Of a stretch of DNA of 64,000 bases, positions 26,024 through 34,961 are shown one piece after another. Positions within the stretch are counted from its first letter, which is position 1. Each line of letters starts with the position of its first letter. The position numbers were made by a program, and so were the translations under genes. The notes beneath the pieces were generated by a model, which saw only the letters and a program-made list of their open reading frames with translations, was not told where the DNA came from and searched no databases. The stretch is from Autumnicola sp041679265 (GTDB lineage: Bacteria; Bacteroidota; Bacteroidia; Flavobacteriales; Flavobacteriaceae): the NCBI RefSeq assembly GCF_041679265.1, contig NZ_JBGFSM010000005.1, forward strand, positions 62,001 to 126,000, written 5' to 3'.

Positions 26024-26773
26024 TTAATCTGTAAGTTCTACTTCAATATTTCTAGTGCGAATATGTGAAACAAGAGTAAGTTCACCCGCTGTAAACAAGC
26101 TGTCAAGGTTTTGCAGTTTAACCTTGGGATCTTTATACTTATAATTTTCATAATCTACAAAACGAATGCCGTTGATCACCCTGGGATTAACGGCTTTTCT
26201 AAAGCGTACTCCTCCCCCGTTTACTTCATAATTATAAGCGAGATAATCTACAGTATACATGTCATCATTAATCCAGTAAAGGTATTCATCTTCATGATCT
26301 TCACCGCCACCATCATTATCAAAAGTCACTTTTATCTCGTAGTATCCCTCATTGTTTAGGGTATCACGGCCTATAAGCTCTTTATTGGCGGCGGGGGCAT
26401 TAAGGCCGAAGGGCAGCTGCACAAAATAATGTACCGAATTAACGCTGTTGCTCACCGCATTTATAAGAGAATCCGGGACATTAGTTTCGGCATTGTTCCT
26501 GAACCTTCTGAGTCCGGAATTGGAAAGTACATCCCGCGTTTCTGTTCCCAAAGAATCCACTATAATTCGTTCCAGTTCAAAATTGCCATTTTTTCGGGTG
26601 CTCCTGTAAGAATTATTTCTGAAAGTAAAATTAATCCTGGCGCGTTCATAATTTTCTCCGCCGGCAATTTCAATAGCTTTATCTACAATTTCCTCTGCTT
26701 CAGTATCTTCAGAAGATGTATTGCAACTACAGAGAATTGATAAAAACGATATTGTGAAAATTAAATTCTTCAT
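26024..26773 (-). CDS. Lipoprotein of unknown function (LolA-like size and pattern)
   Basis: A 249-residue protein with a clear lipoprotein signal (ISFLSILCSCNTSS). After an acidic helix (EEIVDKAIEIAGGENYERA) it reads as alternating beta strands ending in NGIRFVDYENYKYKDPKVKL. The pattern 'IVDKAIEIAGG ... INFTFRNNSYRS' recalls outer-membrane lipoproteins of the LolA/LolB-like fold that flavobacteria carry as DUF families. I cannot give a certain family or function. It has no operon partner. Confidence 0.75.
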   Translation of the reverse strand: MKNLIFTISFLSILCSCNTSSEDTEAEEIVDKAIEIAGGENYERARINFTFRNNSYRSTRKNGNFELERIIVDSLGTETRDVLSNSGLRRFRNNAETNVPDSLINAVSNSVNSVHYFVQLPFGLNAPAANKELIGRDTLNNEGYYEIKVTFDNDGGGEDHEDEYLYWINDDMYTVDYLAYNYEVNGGGVRFRKAVNPRVINGIRFVDYENYKYKDPKVKLQNLDSLFTAGELTLVSHIRTRNIEVELTD

Positions 26774-26902
26774 AAGCCCATGTAAATATGCTGCAAAGAT
26801 ACGGTTTTGCTGTTATTCTGTTACCTCTTGAGAAACCAAACCTCATTTTAGGCCTAAGCGAATTTTAAATAAACATTATACACATTTCTAAAGAAAGCTT
26901 GT

Positions 26903-26910
26903 TATTTTTG
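26903..26910 (+). promoter_or_regulatory. Putative -7 box of smpB
   Basis: TATTTTTG matches TANNTTTG and ends 7 bp before the ATG at 26918, suggesting a nearly leaderless transcript. No TTTG at the expected -33 position. Confidence 0.35.
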
Positions 26911-26917
26911 TAGGTCT

Positions 26918-27382
26918 ATGAAGAATACGAATACCATCAACATAAAAAACCGTAAAGCCAAATTTGAATATGAATTTCTGGATAAGTATGTGGCAGGAAT
27001 TAAACTGGCTGGTACAGAAATAAAAGCAATTAGGGAGGGGAAAGCTTCTATAGCCGAAAGTTTTTGCGAATTCCAAAATCATGAGCTTTTTGTAATTAAT
27101 ATGCATGTTGAAGAGTATTCCCACGCTACTCATTTTAACCATAATCCTAAAAGCGAAAGAAAACTTCTTTTACAAAAACGGGAATTGCGAAAACTGGAAA
27201 AAGAAGTAAAGAATTCAGGTTTAACAATTATTCCCTTAAGGCTCTTTATAAATGACCGTGGGCTGGCAAAGCTTCAAATTACCTTAGCCAAGGGTAAAAA
27301 AATCTACGATAAGCGGGAAACCATTAAAAACAGGGAAAGTAAAAGAAAACTGGACAGGATTAAAAAGGCATATAATTCCTGA
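26918..27382 (+). CDS. smpB: SsrA-binding protein SmpB
   Basis: A 154-residue partner of tmRNA in trans-translation. The N-terminal oligonucleotide-binding barrel is clear (INIKNRKAKFEYEFLDKYVAGIKLAGTEIKAIREGKASI), with NMHVEEYSHATHFNHNPKSERKLLL and IIPLRLFINDRGLAKLQITLAKGKK. The basic C-terminal tail KIYDKRETIKNRESKRKLDR is complete. The ssrA gene itself is not in the window. Confidence 0.96.
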   Translation: MKNTNTINIKNRKAKFEYEFLDKYVAGIKLAGTEIKAIREGKASIAESFCEFQNHELFVINMHVEEYSHATHFNHNPKSERKLLLQKRELRKLEKEVKNSGLTIIPLRLFINDRGLAKLQITLAKGKKIYDKRETIKNRESKRKLDRIKKAYNS

Positions 27383-27426
27383 TGCAATTATTTAAGATTC
27401 TGCGTTTTTTTCTGAAGATAAAAAGA

Positions 27427-27477
27427 GCCGGACAAAAGCTTTGAATTCATTTACGGAAATTCAAATTTAGGCCCGGC
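27427..27477 (-). terminator. Probable terminator of the ruvX-def-DUF5606 operon
   Basis: On the minus strand GCCGG and CCGGC arms (27477-27473 and 27431-27427) enclose a perfect TTTGAATT/AATTCAAA stem (27465-27458 with 27447-27440), and a TTTTT run follows. The stem has internal loops, so efficiency is uncertain. Confidence 0.45.
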
Positions 27478-27505
27478 CGGTGAAATATGGTAGGATTTGA
27501 AAAGG

Positions 27506-27931
27506 CTATTCTTCTTCGTCTTTGCCTTTTTCGTCTTTGCCTTTCTTAGAAAAATCTGTCATTCCATTTTTTACAAGCAGGTTGTACCACTGGATAATTT
27601 TCTTAATATCACTGGCATACACTCTATCCACATCATAATCTGGCAAAACTTCAGCAAAATATCGCTCCAGTTCTGCCTTTGAAGATTTATGATCTATAGC
27701 TTCGCCGCCATCTTCTTTTTCTTTAATTTTTTGAAACACCTCTCCAAGCGGCACCTCTTCAGTATATGTATAAATAGCTATTTCGCTGAGTACGCTCACG
27801 TTGTGGCGCAGGTTTACCGAAACCTTTTTCCCGTCTACAATAGATGTGGCAATAAATCCGCCGCGGGTTTGTGCATTCATTTCATATAATCCCGGCTTTC
27901 CCGAAATGGCTAATATTTTTTCTAACCCCAT
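27506..27931 (-). CDS. DUF5606 domain protein
   Basis: A 141-residue cytosolic protein. The N-terminus GLEKILAISGKPGLYEMNAQTRGGFIATSIVDGKKV is characteristic of a Bacteroidota family usually found beside peptide deformylase. The middle (LSEIAIYTYTEEVPLGEVFQKI) and a helical region ending LPDYDVDRVYASDIKKIIQWYNLL follow. The C-terminus is a charged KGKDEKGKDEEE tail. It is the last gene of the ruvX-def-DUF5606 operon. Its function is unknown; constant linkage to def suggests a role near translation. Confidence 0.85.
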   Translation of the reverse strand: MGLEKILAISGKPGLYEMNAQTRGGFIATSIVDGKKVSVNLRHNVSVLSEIAIYTYTEEVPLGEVFQKIKEKEDGGEAIDHKSSKAELERYFAEVLPDYDVDRVYASDIKKIIQWYNLLVKNGMTDFSKKGKDEKGKDEEE

Positions 27932-27985
27932 AGTTTTTAAATTTGGCTGGCAAATATCTCATCCCTGCCTTAATTATCAAAATGA

Positions 27986-28576
27986 TTACCTGCCTTTTTT
28001 CATCTCCGGAAAGCGCATCTTATAATCTATCTTTATCTTTCCTTTGGAAATTTGGTTTAATTTGCTCTTTATAATCCTCTTTTTCAGGCTGGAAAGTTTA
28101 TCTGTGAATAAAATTCCTTCAATATGGTCATATTCATGCTGAATTACCCTGGCCGCTAAACCTGTATATTCTTCTTTATGGGTATTAAATTTCTCGTCCT
28201 GGTATTCTATCACAATATCCGGCTTTCTAAAAACATCTTCCCTAATTTCCGGAATACTTAAACAACCTTCGCTAAAAGCCCATTCCTCACCCTCTTCTTC
28301 TATGATCTTTGGATTAATGAAAACCTTCCGCAGATTTTTTAATTGCTCCTTTTCGCTCTCCTCAAGTTCTTCATCTTCCGCAAAAGGCGCGGGGTCTATA
28401 ACAAACATTCTTAGCGGAAGCCCCACTTGCGGTGCAGCCAGTCCTACTCCATACGCATTGTACATAGTGTCCCACATGCTGTTTACAAGCTCATCCAGTT
28501 TTGGGTAATCTTCAGGAATATCCTTTGCTTTTTTTCTTAAAATTGGATCTCCATAAGCTACTATAGGTAAAATCAT
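27986..28576 (-). CDS. def: Peptide deformylase
   Basis: A 196-residue metalloenzyme that removes formyl from nascent N-terminal methionine. All three motifs are present: GVGLAAPQVG, EGCLSIPE (Cys metal ligand) and QHEYDHIEG (both His ligands and the catalytic Glu). An insert rich in Glu (EDEELEESEKEQLKNLRK) lengthens the first half, as in other flavobacteria. The start is ATG 28576 (MILPIVAYGDPILRKKA), because the 16 codons further upstream coincide with a heptad repeat. Middle gene of the operon. Confidence 0.95.
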   Translation of the reverse strand: MILPIVAYGDPILRKKAKDIPEDYPKLDELVNSMWDTMYNAYGVGLAAPQVGLPLRMFVIDPAPFAEDEELEESEKEQLKNLRKVFINPKIIEEEGEEWAFSEGCLSIPEIREDVFRKPDIVIEYQDEKFNTHKEEYTGLAARVIQHEYDHIEGILFTDKLSSLKKRIIKSKLNQISKGKIKIDYKMRFPEMKKGR

Positions 28577-28583
28577 TTCTGCT

Positions 28584-28674
28584 AGTTTAAAGTTTAAAGT
28601 TCCAAGTTTTAAAGTTACAGGCAAGCCTTTTTACTTTCCACTTTTCACTTTTACCTTTATCATTAATCATTTAT
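28584..28674. repeat. Two heptad-period runs between ruvX and def
   Basis: 28584-28618 reads AGTTTAA, AGTTTAA, AGTTCCA, AGTTTTA, AAGTTAC. 28633-28674 reads ACTTTCC, ACTTTTC, ACTTTTA, CCTTTAT, CATTAAT, CATTTAT. The second run enters the 3' end of ruvX (stop at 28667-28669). The two runs look like opposite-strand versions (AGTT versus ACTT core). Confidence 0.6.
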
Positions 28675-29074
28675 AAAGGTATGTTTGTAAAATTATTGTG
28701 GCGCTAATCTCATCCACCAGCGCTTTGTCCCGTCTCTTTTTCTTTTTTATTCCACTGTCTATCATGCTCTGAAAGGCCATTTTTGAAGTAAAACGTTCAT
28801 CCACCCTCTTCAAATCCATCTGTGGAAATTTTTCAGTAAATTTTTTCAGAAATTCCTGAATCAATACTTCACTTTCTGAAGCTGAAGCATCCATTTGTTT
28901 AGGCTCGCCCACCAGGACCAGTTCCACATTTTCCTCTTTAAAATACTTTTCCAGAAAAGGTAGCAGCTCCTTAGTAGCCACAGTGGTAAGCCCTGAAGCA
29001 ATAATCTGCATCTCATCGGTCACTGCAATCCCGGTACGCTTTACGCCATAATCCAGAGCTAAAATTCTTGACAT
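28667..29074 (-). CDS. ruvX: Putative pre-16S rRNA nuclease/Holliday junction resolvase YqgF
   Basis: A 135-residue RNase H-fold nuclease of the YqgF/RuvX family. MSRILALDYGVKRTGIAVTD holds the first catalytic Asp. LVLVGEPKQMDASASE and LKRVDERFTSKMAFQSM follow, with the last acidic residue in KALVDEISATIIL. Members mature 16S rRNA 5' ends; the Holliday-junction role is older and less certain. The ATG at 29074 is preferred over the TTG at 29080. A consensus promoter lies directly upstream, making it the first gene of the operon. Confidence 0.93.
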   Translation of the reverse strand: MSRILALDYGVKRTGIAVTDEMQIIASGLTTVATKELLPFLEKYFKEENVELVLVGEPKQMDASASESEVLIQEFLKKFTEKFPQMDLKRVDERFTSKMAFQSMIDSGIKKKKRRDKALVDEISATIILQTYLYK

Positions 29075-29088
29075 ACTCAAAATTTCTG

Positions 29089-29121
29089 CAAAGGTAAGGT
29101 TTATATCACTATGCCCCCAAA
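29089..29121 (-). promoter_or_regulatory. Promoter of the ruvX-def-DUF5606 operon
   Basis: On the minus strand TTTG (29121-29118), 21 nt, then TACCTTTG (29096-29089), matching the Bacteroidota promoter within normal spacing. The start codon at 29074 is close, so the leader is very short. Confidence 0.6.
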
Positions 29122-29138
29122 CTTTGCCTTTAAGCTAT

Positions 29139-29146
29139 TATATTTG
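29139..29146 (+). promoter_or_regulatory. Putative -7 box of dapD
   Basis: TATATTTG matches TANNTTTG and ends 16 bp before the ATG at 29163. The only TTTG upstream is 12 nt away, too close for a standard -33. Confidence 0.4.
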
Positions 29147-29162
29147 CTAAAAATTTTTAAGA

Positions 29163-29978
29163 ATGAATTCATTAGAAGCCAAAATTACAGAAGCCTGGGA
29201 AAACCGGGACTTGCTTAAAAATAAAGAAACCACCGATGCTATTAGGGAGGTGATAGAACTGCTTGACCAGGGAAAACTGAGAACGGCCCAGCCTACTGCC
29301 AACGGATGGCAGGTAAACGAGTGGGTAAAAAAAGCCGTGGTGCTTTATTTCCCTATTCAAAAAATGGAAACCCTGGAAGCCGGGATTTTTGAATACCATG
29401 ATAAGATGCCTTTAAAAAGAGGCTATAAAGAAAAAGGAATACGCGTAGTACCCAATGCGGTGGCAAGACATGGCGCCTATATTTCCAGCGGGGTAATAAT
29501 GATGCCCAGCTATGTAAATATTGGCGCTTATGTAGATGAAGGCACTATGGTAGATACCTGGGCTACTGTGGGCAGTTGCGCGCAAATTGGTAAAAATGTG
29601 CATTTGAGCGGTGGAGTTGGGATTGGCGGAGTTTTGGAACCTTTACAGGCTGCACCTGTTATAATTGAAGACAATGCATTTCTTGGCTCAAGAAGCATTG
29701 TTGTTGAAGGAATACGGGTGGAAAAAGAGGCTGTGCTTGGTGCAAACGTAGTACTAACCGCTTCTACTAAAATTATTGATGTTACAGGCGATGAGCCTAA
29801 GCAGTTTACAGGTTATGTTCCTGCCAGATCTGTGGTTATCCCAGGGAGTTACACTAAAAAATTTCCCGCTGGAGAATATCAGGTACCCTGCGCCTTGATC
29901 ATTGGAAAAAGAAAAGAAAGCACTAACAAAAAAACTTCTCTTAATGATGCTTTAAGAGAATACGATGTAGCGGTGTAA
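29163..29978 (+). CDS. dapD: Tetrahydrodipicolinate N-succinyltransferase
   Basis: A 271-residue trimeric left-handed beta-helix enzyme of the succinylase branch of lysine/meso-diaminopimelate synthesis. The N-terminal helical domain reads EAWENRDLLKNKETTDAIREVIELLDQGKLRTAQP. The hexapeptide-repeat core is SSGVIMMPSYVNIGAYVDEGTMVDTWATVGSCAQIG, then GVGIGGVLEPLQAAP and VVIPGSY. Its length matches E. coli DapD. It supplies peptidoglycan cross-linking and thus belongs functionally with the envelope genes that follow. Confidence 0.95.
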   Translation: MNSLEAKITEAWENRDLLKNKETTDAIREVIELLDQGKLRTAQPTANGWQVNEWVKKAVVLYFPIQKMETLEAGIFEYHDKMPLKRGYKEKGIRVVPNAVARHGAYISSGVIMMPSYVNIGAYVDEGTMVDTWATVGSCAQIGKNVHLSGGVGIGGVLEPLQAAPVIIEDNAFLGSRSIVVEGIRVEKEAVLGANVVLTASTKIIDVTGDEPKQFTGYVPARSVVIPGSYTKKFPAGEYQVPCALIIGKRKESTNKKTSLNDALREYDVAV

Positions 29979-30062
29979 CATCTTTCGCTTCCTTAAAAAG
30001 AGGAAAAGTATTAGTTGATTAAAGAAGAAAAGTATCCCGCTTTTAGGGGAATTAAGGGCAGA

Positions 30063-31130
30063 ATGAAGATATTAATAATACAGCAAAAAATGATTGGGGA
30101 TGTACTTACATCCTCAATCTTATTTAAAGCCCTTCGGAATAAATTTCCTGAAGCAGAATTCCATTATCTTATTCAGCCTCACACGCTTCCGGTGGTTCAG
30201 GATAATCCGTTTATTGATAAATGCATTATTTACGATCCTGCCCTCAATAAAAACCCTCTCAAATTCCTGAAATTTATAAATATTATCAGGCAGGAAGAAT
30301 ACACCGATGTAATCGATATCTACTCCAAAATAAGCACTGGAATCATCTCGTTATTATCGGGAGCCATCAGCAGGTTAAGTTACCAGAAAAAATATACAAG
30401 CCATTTTTACACACAAACTTTTCAGCATATAAAAAATCCAGGTACCTGCGCTGGCCTTGCTATAGAAAACCGGATGCAATTTCTGCAGGCGCTTCATAAA
30501 GATTTCCCTATGCACGACCAGCCAAAAATTTACCTGGACCCCTTTCAGAAAGAAAAAGCCGCTACTCGTCTTGAACAAAATGGGATTTGCCATGTAAACC
30601 CTCTTATTATGTGCGGGATATTGGGAAGCTCCGGCAATAAAAGCTATCCTCCCCATTATATGGCCCAAATTTTGGACAAGGTGGTAAAACAGGTGGAGCA
30701 TGGCCAGATTTTGCTCAATTATTCCCCTTCACAGGAAAAAGAAGCCTTAGCTATCTATAATCTCTGCTCTGCAACAACCAAGTCAAGTATTTTTCTAAAA
30801 CTTTATGCCAGGGAACTGGAAGATTTTATTGCAAATTGTGCCAACTGTGATGTTTTTATAGGAAATGAAGGCGGAGCAGCCAACATTGCCAAAGCACTTG
30901 CAATCCCGACTTTTTCCATACATTCTCCTTCTATAAAAAAGAATTACTGGGGAATCTATTGTAATGATAAAGATAAAGTGTCTGTTCATCTGGAAGATTT
31001 TAAACCAGAGCTATTTCAGAATAAAACAGAAAGGGACATCAGGACAAAAAACAGCAAATATTATAAATTATTCAAGCCGGAAATGATTGCACCAAAGCTG
31101 GAAACTTTTCTTAAAAACCTTGAATTATGA
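30063..31130 (+). CDS. Glycosyltransferase family 9 (heptosyltransferase-like)
   Basis: A 355-residue GT-B enzyme of the ADP-heptose:LPS heptosyltransferase family, probably acting on the lipopolysaccharide core. MKILIIQQKMIGDVLTSSILFKALRNKFPEAEFHYLIQP is the family N-terminus, and the donor site reads FIGNEGGAANIAKALAIPTFSIHSP. The ATG at 30063 is chosen over the upstream TTG. It overlaps the next gene by 4 bp (ATGA), tying the pair into one operon. The actual sugar is not determined. Confidence 0.88.
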   Translation: MKILIIQQKMIGDVLTSSILFKALRNKFPEAEFHYLIQPHTLPVVQDNPFIDKCIIYDPALNKNPLKFLKFINIIRQEEYTDVIDIYSKISTGIISLLSGAISRLSYQKKYTSHFYTQTFQHIKNPGTCAGLAIENRMQFLQALHKDFPMHDQPKIYLDPFQKEKAATRLEQNGICHVNPLIMCGILGSSGNKSYPPHYMAQILDKVVKQVEHGQILLNYSPSQEKEALAIYNLCSATTKSSIFLKLYARELEDFIANCANCDVFIGNEGGAANIAKALAIPTFSIHSPSIKKNYWGIYCNDKDKVSVHLEDFKPELFQNKTERDIRTKNSKYYKLFKPEMIAPKLETFLKNLEL

Positions 31131-32194
31131 ACTATCGTTTCCTTATCTATATTAGTTATTCCTATGCTTTCCCTATAGGAGAACCTCTGGAAGAGGAAAT
31201 TCTCAGGAGAGGTTATGAGGTAAAATGGTTTGCCGATGAGGAGGAAACAAAAGCCAGGTTCAGCCAGGAAAAACTGGTTTTAAACAACATAAAAGAAGTC
31301 ATTGCTTACCAACCACATGTGGTTTTAAGCATTACAGACAGCATTGCCGATTTTATTCCTGGAATTAAGGTTCAGGTTTTTCATGGGTTTCTGGCAAATA
31401 AACATAGTTTTAAAAAAGGTCACTTTAGAATTAGAGGATTCTTTGACATGTACTGCACTCAAGGACCTTCTACTACAGAACCATTCAAGAAGTTACAGAA
31501 AAAACACAAACATTTTGAGGTTATAGAAACAGGTTGGTCCAAAGTAGACCCTTTGTTCCCTTTAGAGGATAAGTCTACAGAAAAACCTGTAATATTGATC
31601 TCTTCGACCTTCTCCCCTAAATATAGTCTGACTTATGTGGAAGAAGTATTAAATGAAATACGACGATTATCTAAAATAGGAACATGGGAATTTAAGATCA
31701 TTTTACATCCAAAAATGGCTAAGGATAAGATCGAAATTATCAAGGCTATGCAGAATGAACATCTTACTTACTATGATACCACAGATATAGTCCCGCTTTT
31801 TAAAAAGGCAGATATTATGTTTTCTGATACAACTTCTGCAATTACTGAATTTATACTTCAAAAGAAACCTGTAGTAACTTTTAAAAACAATAAGCCAGGA
31901 GAGCACCTCCTTAATATTACTGAAGTTTTTGAAATTGAAGATGCTATTTCCAAAGCTTTAAACTGTCCGCAACCTCTTATGGAAGCAATTCAAAATTATA
32001 TTGATGTTACTCACCCTTATTACGATGGTAATTCAAGCCAACGTGTAATTAATAGCTGTATCGAATTTTTAAATAGCGATAGATCCCATCTTAAAAAAAA
32101 ACCCCTTAATTTAATTAGGAAACTTAAGGTGAGAAAGAAACTTGGTTTTTATCCGCTTAAAACAAACAGAAGGCCTCCTACATTTGAAAAGTAA
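31127..32194 (+). CDS. CDP-glycerol glycerophosphotransferase-like (TagB/TagF) protein
   Basis: A 355-residue protein resembling the CDP-glycerol glycerophosphotransferase family used for teichoic-acid-like polymers. Visible family marks are VQVFHGFLANKHSFKKGHF, ISSTFSPKYS, IILHPKM (the HPK motif), and SDTTSAITEFILQKKPVVTF near the donor site. The C-terminus is basic (KKKPLNLIRKLKVRKKLGF), fitting membrane-surface association. It is coupled by 4-bp overlap to the GT9 gene. The donor in this Gram-negative organism could be CDP-glycerol, CDP-ribitol or another nucleotide-activated polyol; none of their synthases is in the window. From here on the DNA becomes AT-richer. Confidence 0.75.
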   Translation: MNYRFLIYISYSYAFPIGEPLEEEILRRGYEVKWFADEEETKARFSQEKLVLNNIKEVIAYQPHVVLSITDSIADFIPGIKVQVFHGFLANKHSFKKGHFRIRGFFDMYCTQGPSTTEPFKKLQKKHKHFEVIETGWSKVDPLFPLEDKSTEKPVILISSTFSPKYSLTYVEEVLNEIRRLSKIGTWEFKIILHPKMAKDKIEIIKAMQNEHLTYYDTTDIVPLFKKADIMFSDTTSAITEFILQKKPVVTFKNNKPGEHLLNITEVFEIEDAISKALNCPQPLMEAIQNYIDVTHPYYDGNSSQRVINSCIEFLNSDRSHLKKKPLNLIRKLKVRKKLGFYPLKTNRRPPTFEK

Positions 32195-32474
32195 ATCTTA
32201 ATATTGAGATTCCGCCGATTCGCACATAGAAATGATTTTAACATTTTACACTGTTACAGACTTCTTGTGTCATTCAATTTCAAAATTTCAACTTTTGGTG
32301 TGCCTTGGATTTTAGCCGTTTCAACTATAGAAAAGCAAGAATAACAAACCTGTACAAAATAATGACCTGGGCGAGTATAAAAGTGTCGGTTTAGATAAAA
32401 ACCTATTAAATTTCTTATTTTACATATAAATAATCCAAATTAAAATCTGAATTCCCAGATTAAAGTATTGTTGA

Positions 32475-33467
32475 ATGACAGAACCTGTAGAAAATATTCA
32501 AGTTGATGCCGTTATCACCTGGGTGAATGGAAACGATAAAAACTGGCAAAAAAAGATAAATGCTTATTCTGATTCTAAAATAAATTTCTCTTCTGAAAAT
32601 CATCTTAAACGCTACAATTCCATTGGAGAAATTAACATTGCCATTAGATCTATAATTAAATTTGCTCCTTTTATTAAAAATATTTACCTGGTAACCGATA
32701 ATCAAAAGCCCCAATCCTTCGCTTCCCTTAAATCCTTAGCTCAAGAAAATGGTGTAAACCTGGAACTGGTTGATCATAAAGTTATTTTTAGGGGATTTGA
32801 AGAATACCTGCCCACCTTCAACTCCTGCTCCATTATATCGATGCTCTTTAAAATCCCAAATTTATCAGAGCACTTTATTATTTTTAATGATGATTTTTTT
32901 GTAATGAAAGAAGTATCAGTCAATGATTTTTTTATTAATGGAGAGCCAATTATTAGAGGTAAATGGCAACTTTTCAATGAAAACAGACCATTAAGAAAAA
33001 TCTACCGTAAGGTTTTGACCTATTTGAATATTCCTGTAAAAAATGACAAAATTAGCTTTAAAAAACGCCAGCAAAATAGTGCCAAATTGGTACAAATGGA
33101 TAAATATGTAAGGCGTTTTCACACTCCTGTTAGTGTAAGAAAGTCAACTCTAATAAACTTCTTCAAAAAAGATCCTACTTTACTTAGAAATAATATACAG
33201 TACAGGTTTAGAAATAAAAATCAGTTTCTTATTTCTTCCTTATCTGAGCATTTAGAAATCAAAAACAATACTTATCATTACCGAAATTATCCACAGTTGA
33301 CCTACTTTAGATCGTATAAGAATTTACGTCTAACCAGGTTAAAGTTGAAATGGTTTAAAAAAGATCAGAATAAACTCTTTATCACCTTTCAAAGTTTGGA
33401 TATGGCAAATGATGAAACATTAGACTATATATTAAATTGGATTAATAAAAGATTAAGTAAAAACTAA
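32475..33467 (+). CDS. Stealth-family sugar-phosphate transferase
   Basis: A 330-residue Stealth protein, a family that transfers hexose-1-phosphate to build phosphodiester-linked capsular or exopolysaccharides. The CR1 block is VDAVITWVNGNDKNW and the CR2 block is SEHFIIFNDDFFVMKEVSVNDFF, with the NDD acidic cluster. YLVTDNQKPQ lies between them. CR3- and CR4-like segments are weaker. The gene is preceded by 280 bp with no identifiable promoter and is clearly AT-rich (one 60-base line, 33241-33300, has 17 G+C by hand count). It probably works with the CDP-glycerol-transferase-like neighbour on the same polymer. Confidence 0.82.
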   Translation: MTEPVENIQVDAVITWVNGNDKNWQKKINAYSDSKINFSSENHLKRYNSIGEINIAIRSIIKFAPFIKNIYLVTDNQKPQSFASLKSLAQENGVNLELVDHKVIFRGFEEYLPTFNSCSIISMLFKIPNLSEHFIIFNDDFFVMKEVSVNDFFINGEPIIRGKWQLFNENRPLRKIYRKVLTYLNIPVKNDKISFKKRQQNSAKLVQMDKYVRRFHTPVSVRKSTLINFFKKDPTLLRNNIQYRFRNKNQFLISSLSEHLEIKNNTYHYRNYPQLTYFRSYKNLRLTRLKLKWFKKDQNKLFITFQSLDMANDETLDYILNWINKRLSKN

Positions 33468-33659
33468 GATTTTCTGATCATAAAGTAGATATTATATATT
33501 TAATACAAATAACCTAAAGGTTCTCGCCTAAGATCCTAATCCCTTACTTTGGCTGAAAGTAATAGAAAAGAAATAGGTAGCAAACTATTTAGGACTTTTG
33601 CTATAGTAATTAGAACAGCATTAATAATTGTATAATTTTTGAAAAGAATTAAAATTTAA

Positions 33660-34946
33660 ATGGAGAATCTCACTGCAATAATTAAAGGAAAACAAATACC
33701 CAAGGGTAAAGTTAAGGTGAGTGGTGCAAAGAACTCCGCTACCCGGTTATTAGCTGCATCCCTTATCGCGGATGAGGAGGTGAGACTAGAAAATTTTCCT
33801 ACTGAACTTGTGGATGCAAACCACAAATTCGATTTTATAAGAGCATGCGGTGGACGGATAGAGGTAAACAGGGCAGAGGAAACTGTTTTTGTTGATCCTA
33901 CTCATTTGGAAGATAGGCTACTTACTGATTATAACTATCCAATCCGAACCACTTATCTTTTAGTACCTGGATTGTTAAAAAAATCAGGTAATGCAAAAGT
34001 ACCTTACCCTGGAGGTTGCAAGATTGGCGATAGGGGCTATGACCTTCATATAATGGTTTGGGAACGATTGGGTGCAACAGTAGTCGAAAAACAGGACTAC
34101 ATTGAAGTTAGTGCCAAAAATGGTCTTACGGCAGGTGAAATTGATTTTCCTATCACAACGATAGGTGGTACTGAAAGTGCATTAATTTGTTCTTCAATAG
34201 CTGAAGGAACAACAATAATTAAAAATGCTTATATCTCGCCAGAGGTAGAAGACCTCATCAAATTTCTGAGAACTCTCGGAGTGAAAATTAAAGTAATTGG
34301 AAATAGTTTTGTAGAGGTTACTGGAAAAAAGTATTTACAAGGGTCCATATTCCAGGTGATGCCCGATAGAATTGAAGCCCTTACCTGGATTGTGTATGGA
34401 GTGTTATCCAAAGGTGATATCACTATAGAAGATGTCCCCTTTAATACGATGGAGATACCACTACGGCACCTCAAGGAAGCAGGAATCGATTTTTATAGAA
34501 ATAGCAGGAATATCCATATTTCACCTAACTGCTTAATTAACGGGGCTATACAACCCTTTGAATTAGCCACAGGAACTCACCCTGGTATTATATCTGATAT
34601 GCAGCCATTTTATGTGCTTTTAGGATTACATGCAGATGGAATTAGTAGAATATTTGATTACCGGTATCCGAAAAGATTAAAATACTGTGAAGAATTAATT
34701 AAAATGTATCCAGGCAAAGTTGAATGGGAAACAGGTAAGATTACTACTAGGGGTAGCAAAAATACGCTGCCTGTTAGTTCGACGGTCGTTTCTACAGATT
34801 TAAGAGGAAGCATGGCCTTGGTGTTAGGAGCTTTACTCGCCGAAGGTGAATCTACCATCAAGAAGGTAGAAATGGCTCTTAGAGGTTATAATAATCTGCA
34901 GGAAAAATTGCAAAAATTAGGGGTTGAAATAAATATTGAAGGTTAA
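33660..34946 (+). CDS. MurA-like UDP-GlcNAc enolpyruvyl transferase paralogue
   Basis: A 428-residue enolpyruvyl transferase of the MurA type. The counterparts of the E. coli catalytic residues are all visible: K24-N25 in SGAKNS, an Arg in PIRTTYLL, the Cys120 loop PGGCKIGDRGYDLH, D313 in IISDMQPF, R382 in DLRGSMALVLGALLAEG, and the closing LRGYNNLQEKL. It would attach enolpyruvate to a UDP-N-acetyl-hexosamine. From memory, the housekeeping MurA of Bacteroidota carries Asp in the loop (PGGDKIG), so a Cys version in a glycan cluster suggests a second, acquired enzyme. It is followed after 15 bp by a MurB-like gene. Confidence 0.85.
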   Translation: MENLTAIIKGKQIPKGKVKVSGAKNSATRLLAASLIADEEVRLENFPTELVDANHKFDFIRACGGRIEVNRAEETVFVDPTHLEDRLLTDYNYPIRTTYLLVPGLLKKSGNAKVPYPGGCKIGDRGYDLHIMVWERLGATVVEKQDYIEVSAKNGLTAGEIDFPITTIGGTESALICSSIAEGTTIIKNAYISPEVEDLIKFLRTLGVKIKVIGNSFVEVTGKKYLQGSIFQVMPDRIEALTWIVYGVLSKGDITIEDVPFNTMEIPLRHLKEAGIDFYRNSRNIHISPNCLINGAIQPFELATGTHPGIISDMQPFYVLLGLHADGISRIFDYRYPKRLKYCEELIKMYPGKVEWETGKITTRGSKNTLPVSSTVVSTDLRGSMALVLGALLAEGESTIKKVEMALRGYNNLQEKLQKLGVEINIEG

Positions 34947-34961
34947 TTTAAAGAACAATCA

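Noticed and set aside
32195..32474. Hidden RNA gene or promoter in the gap before the Stealth gene
   Set aside because: No TANNTTTG box, stable hairpin or tRNA-like pattern was found in these 280 bp.
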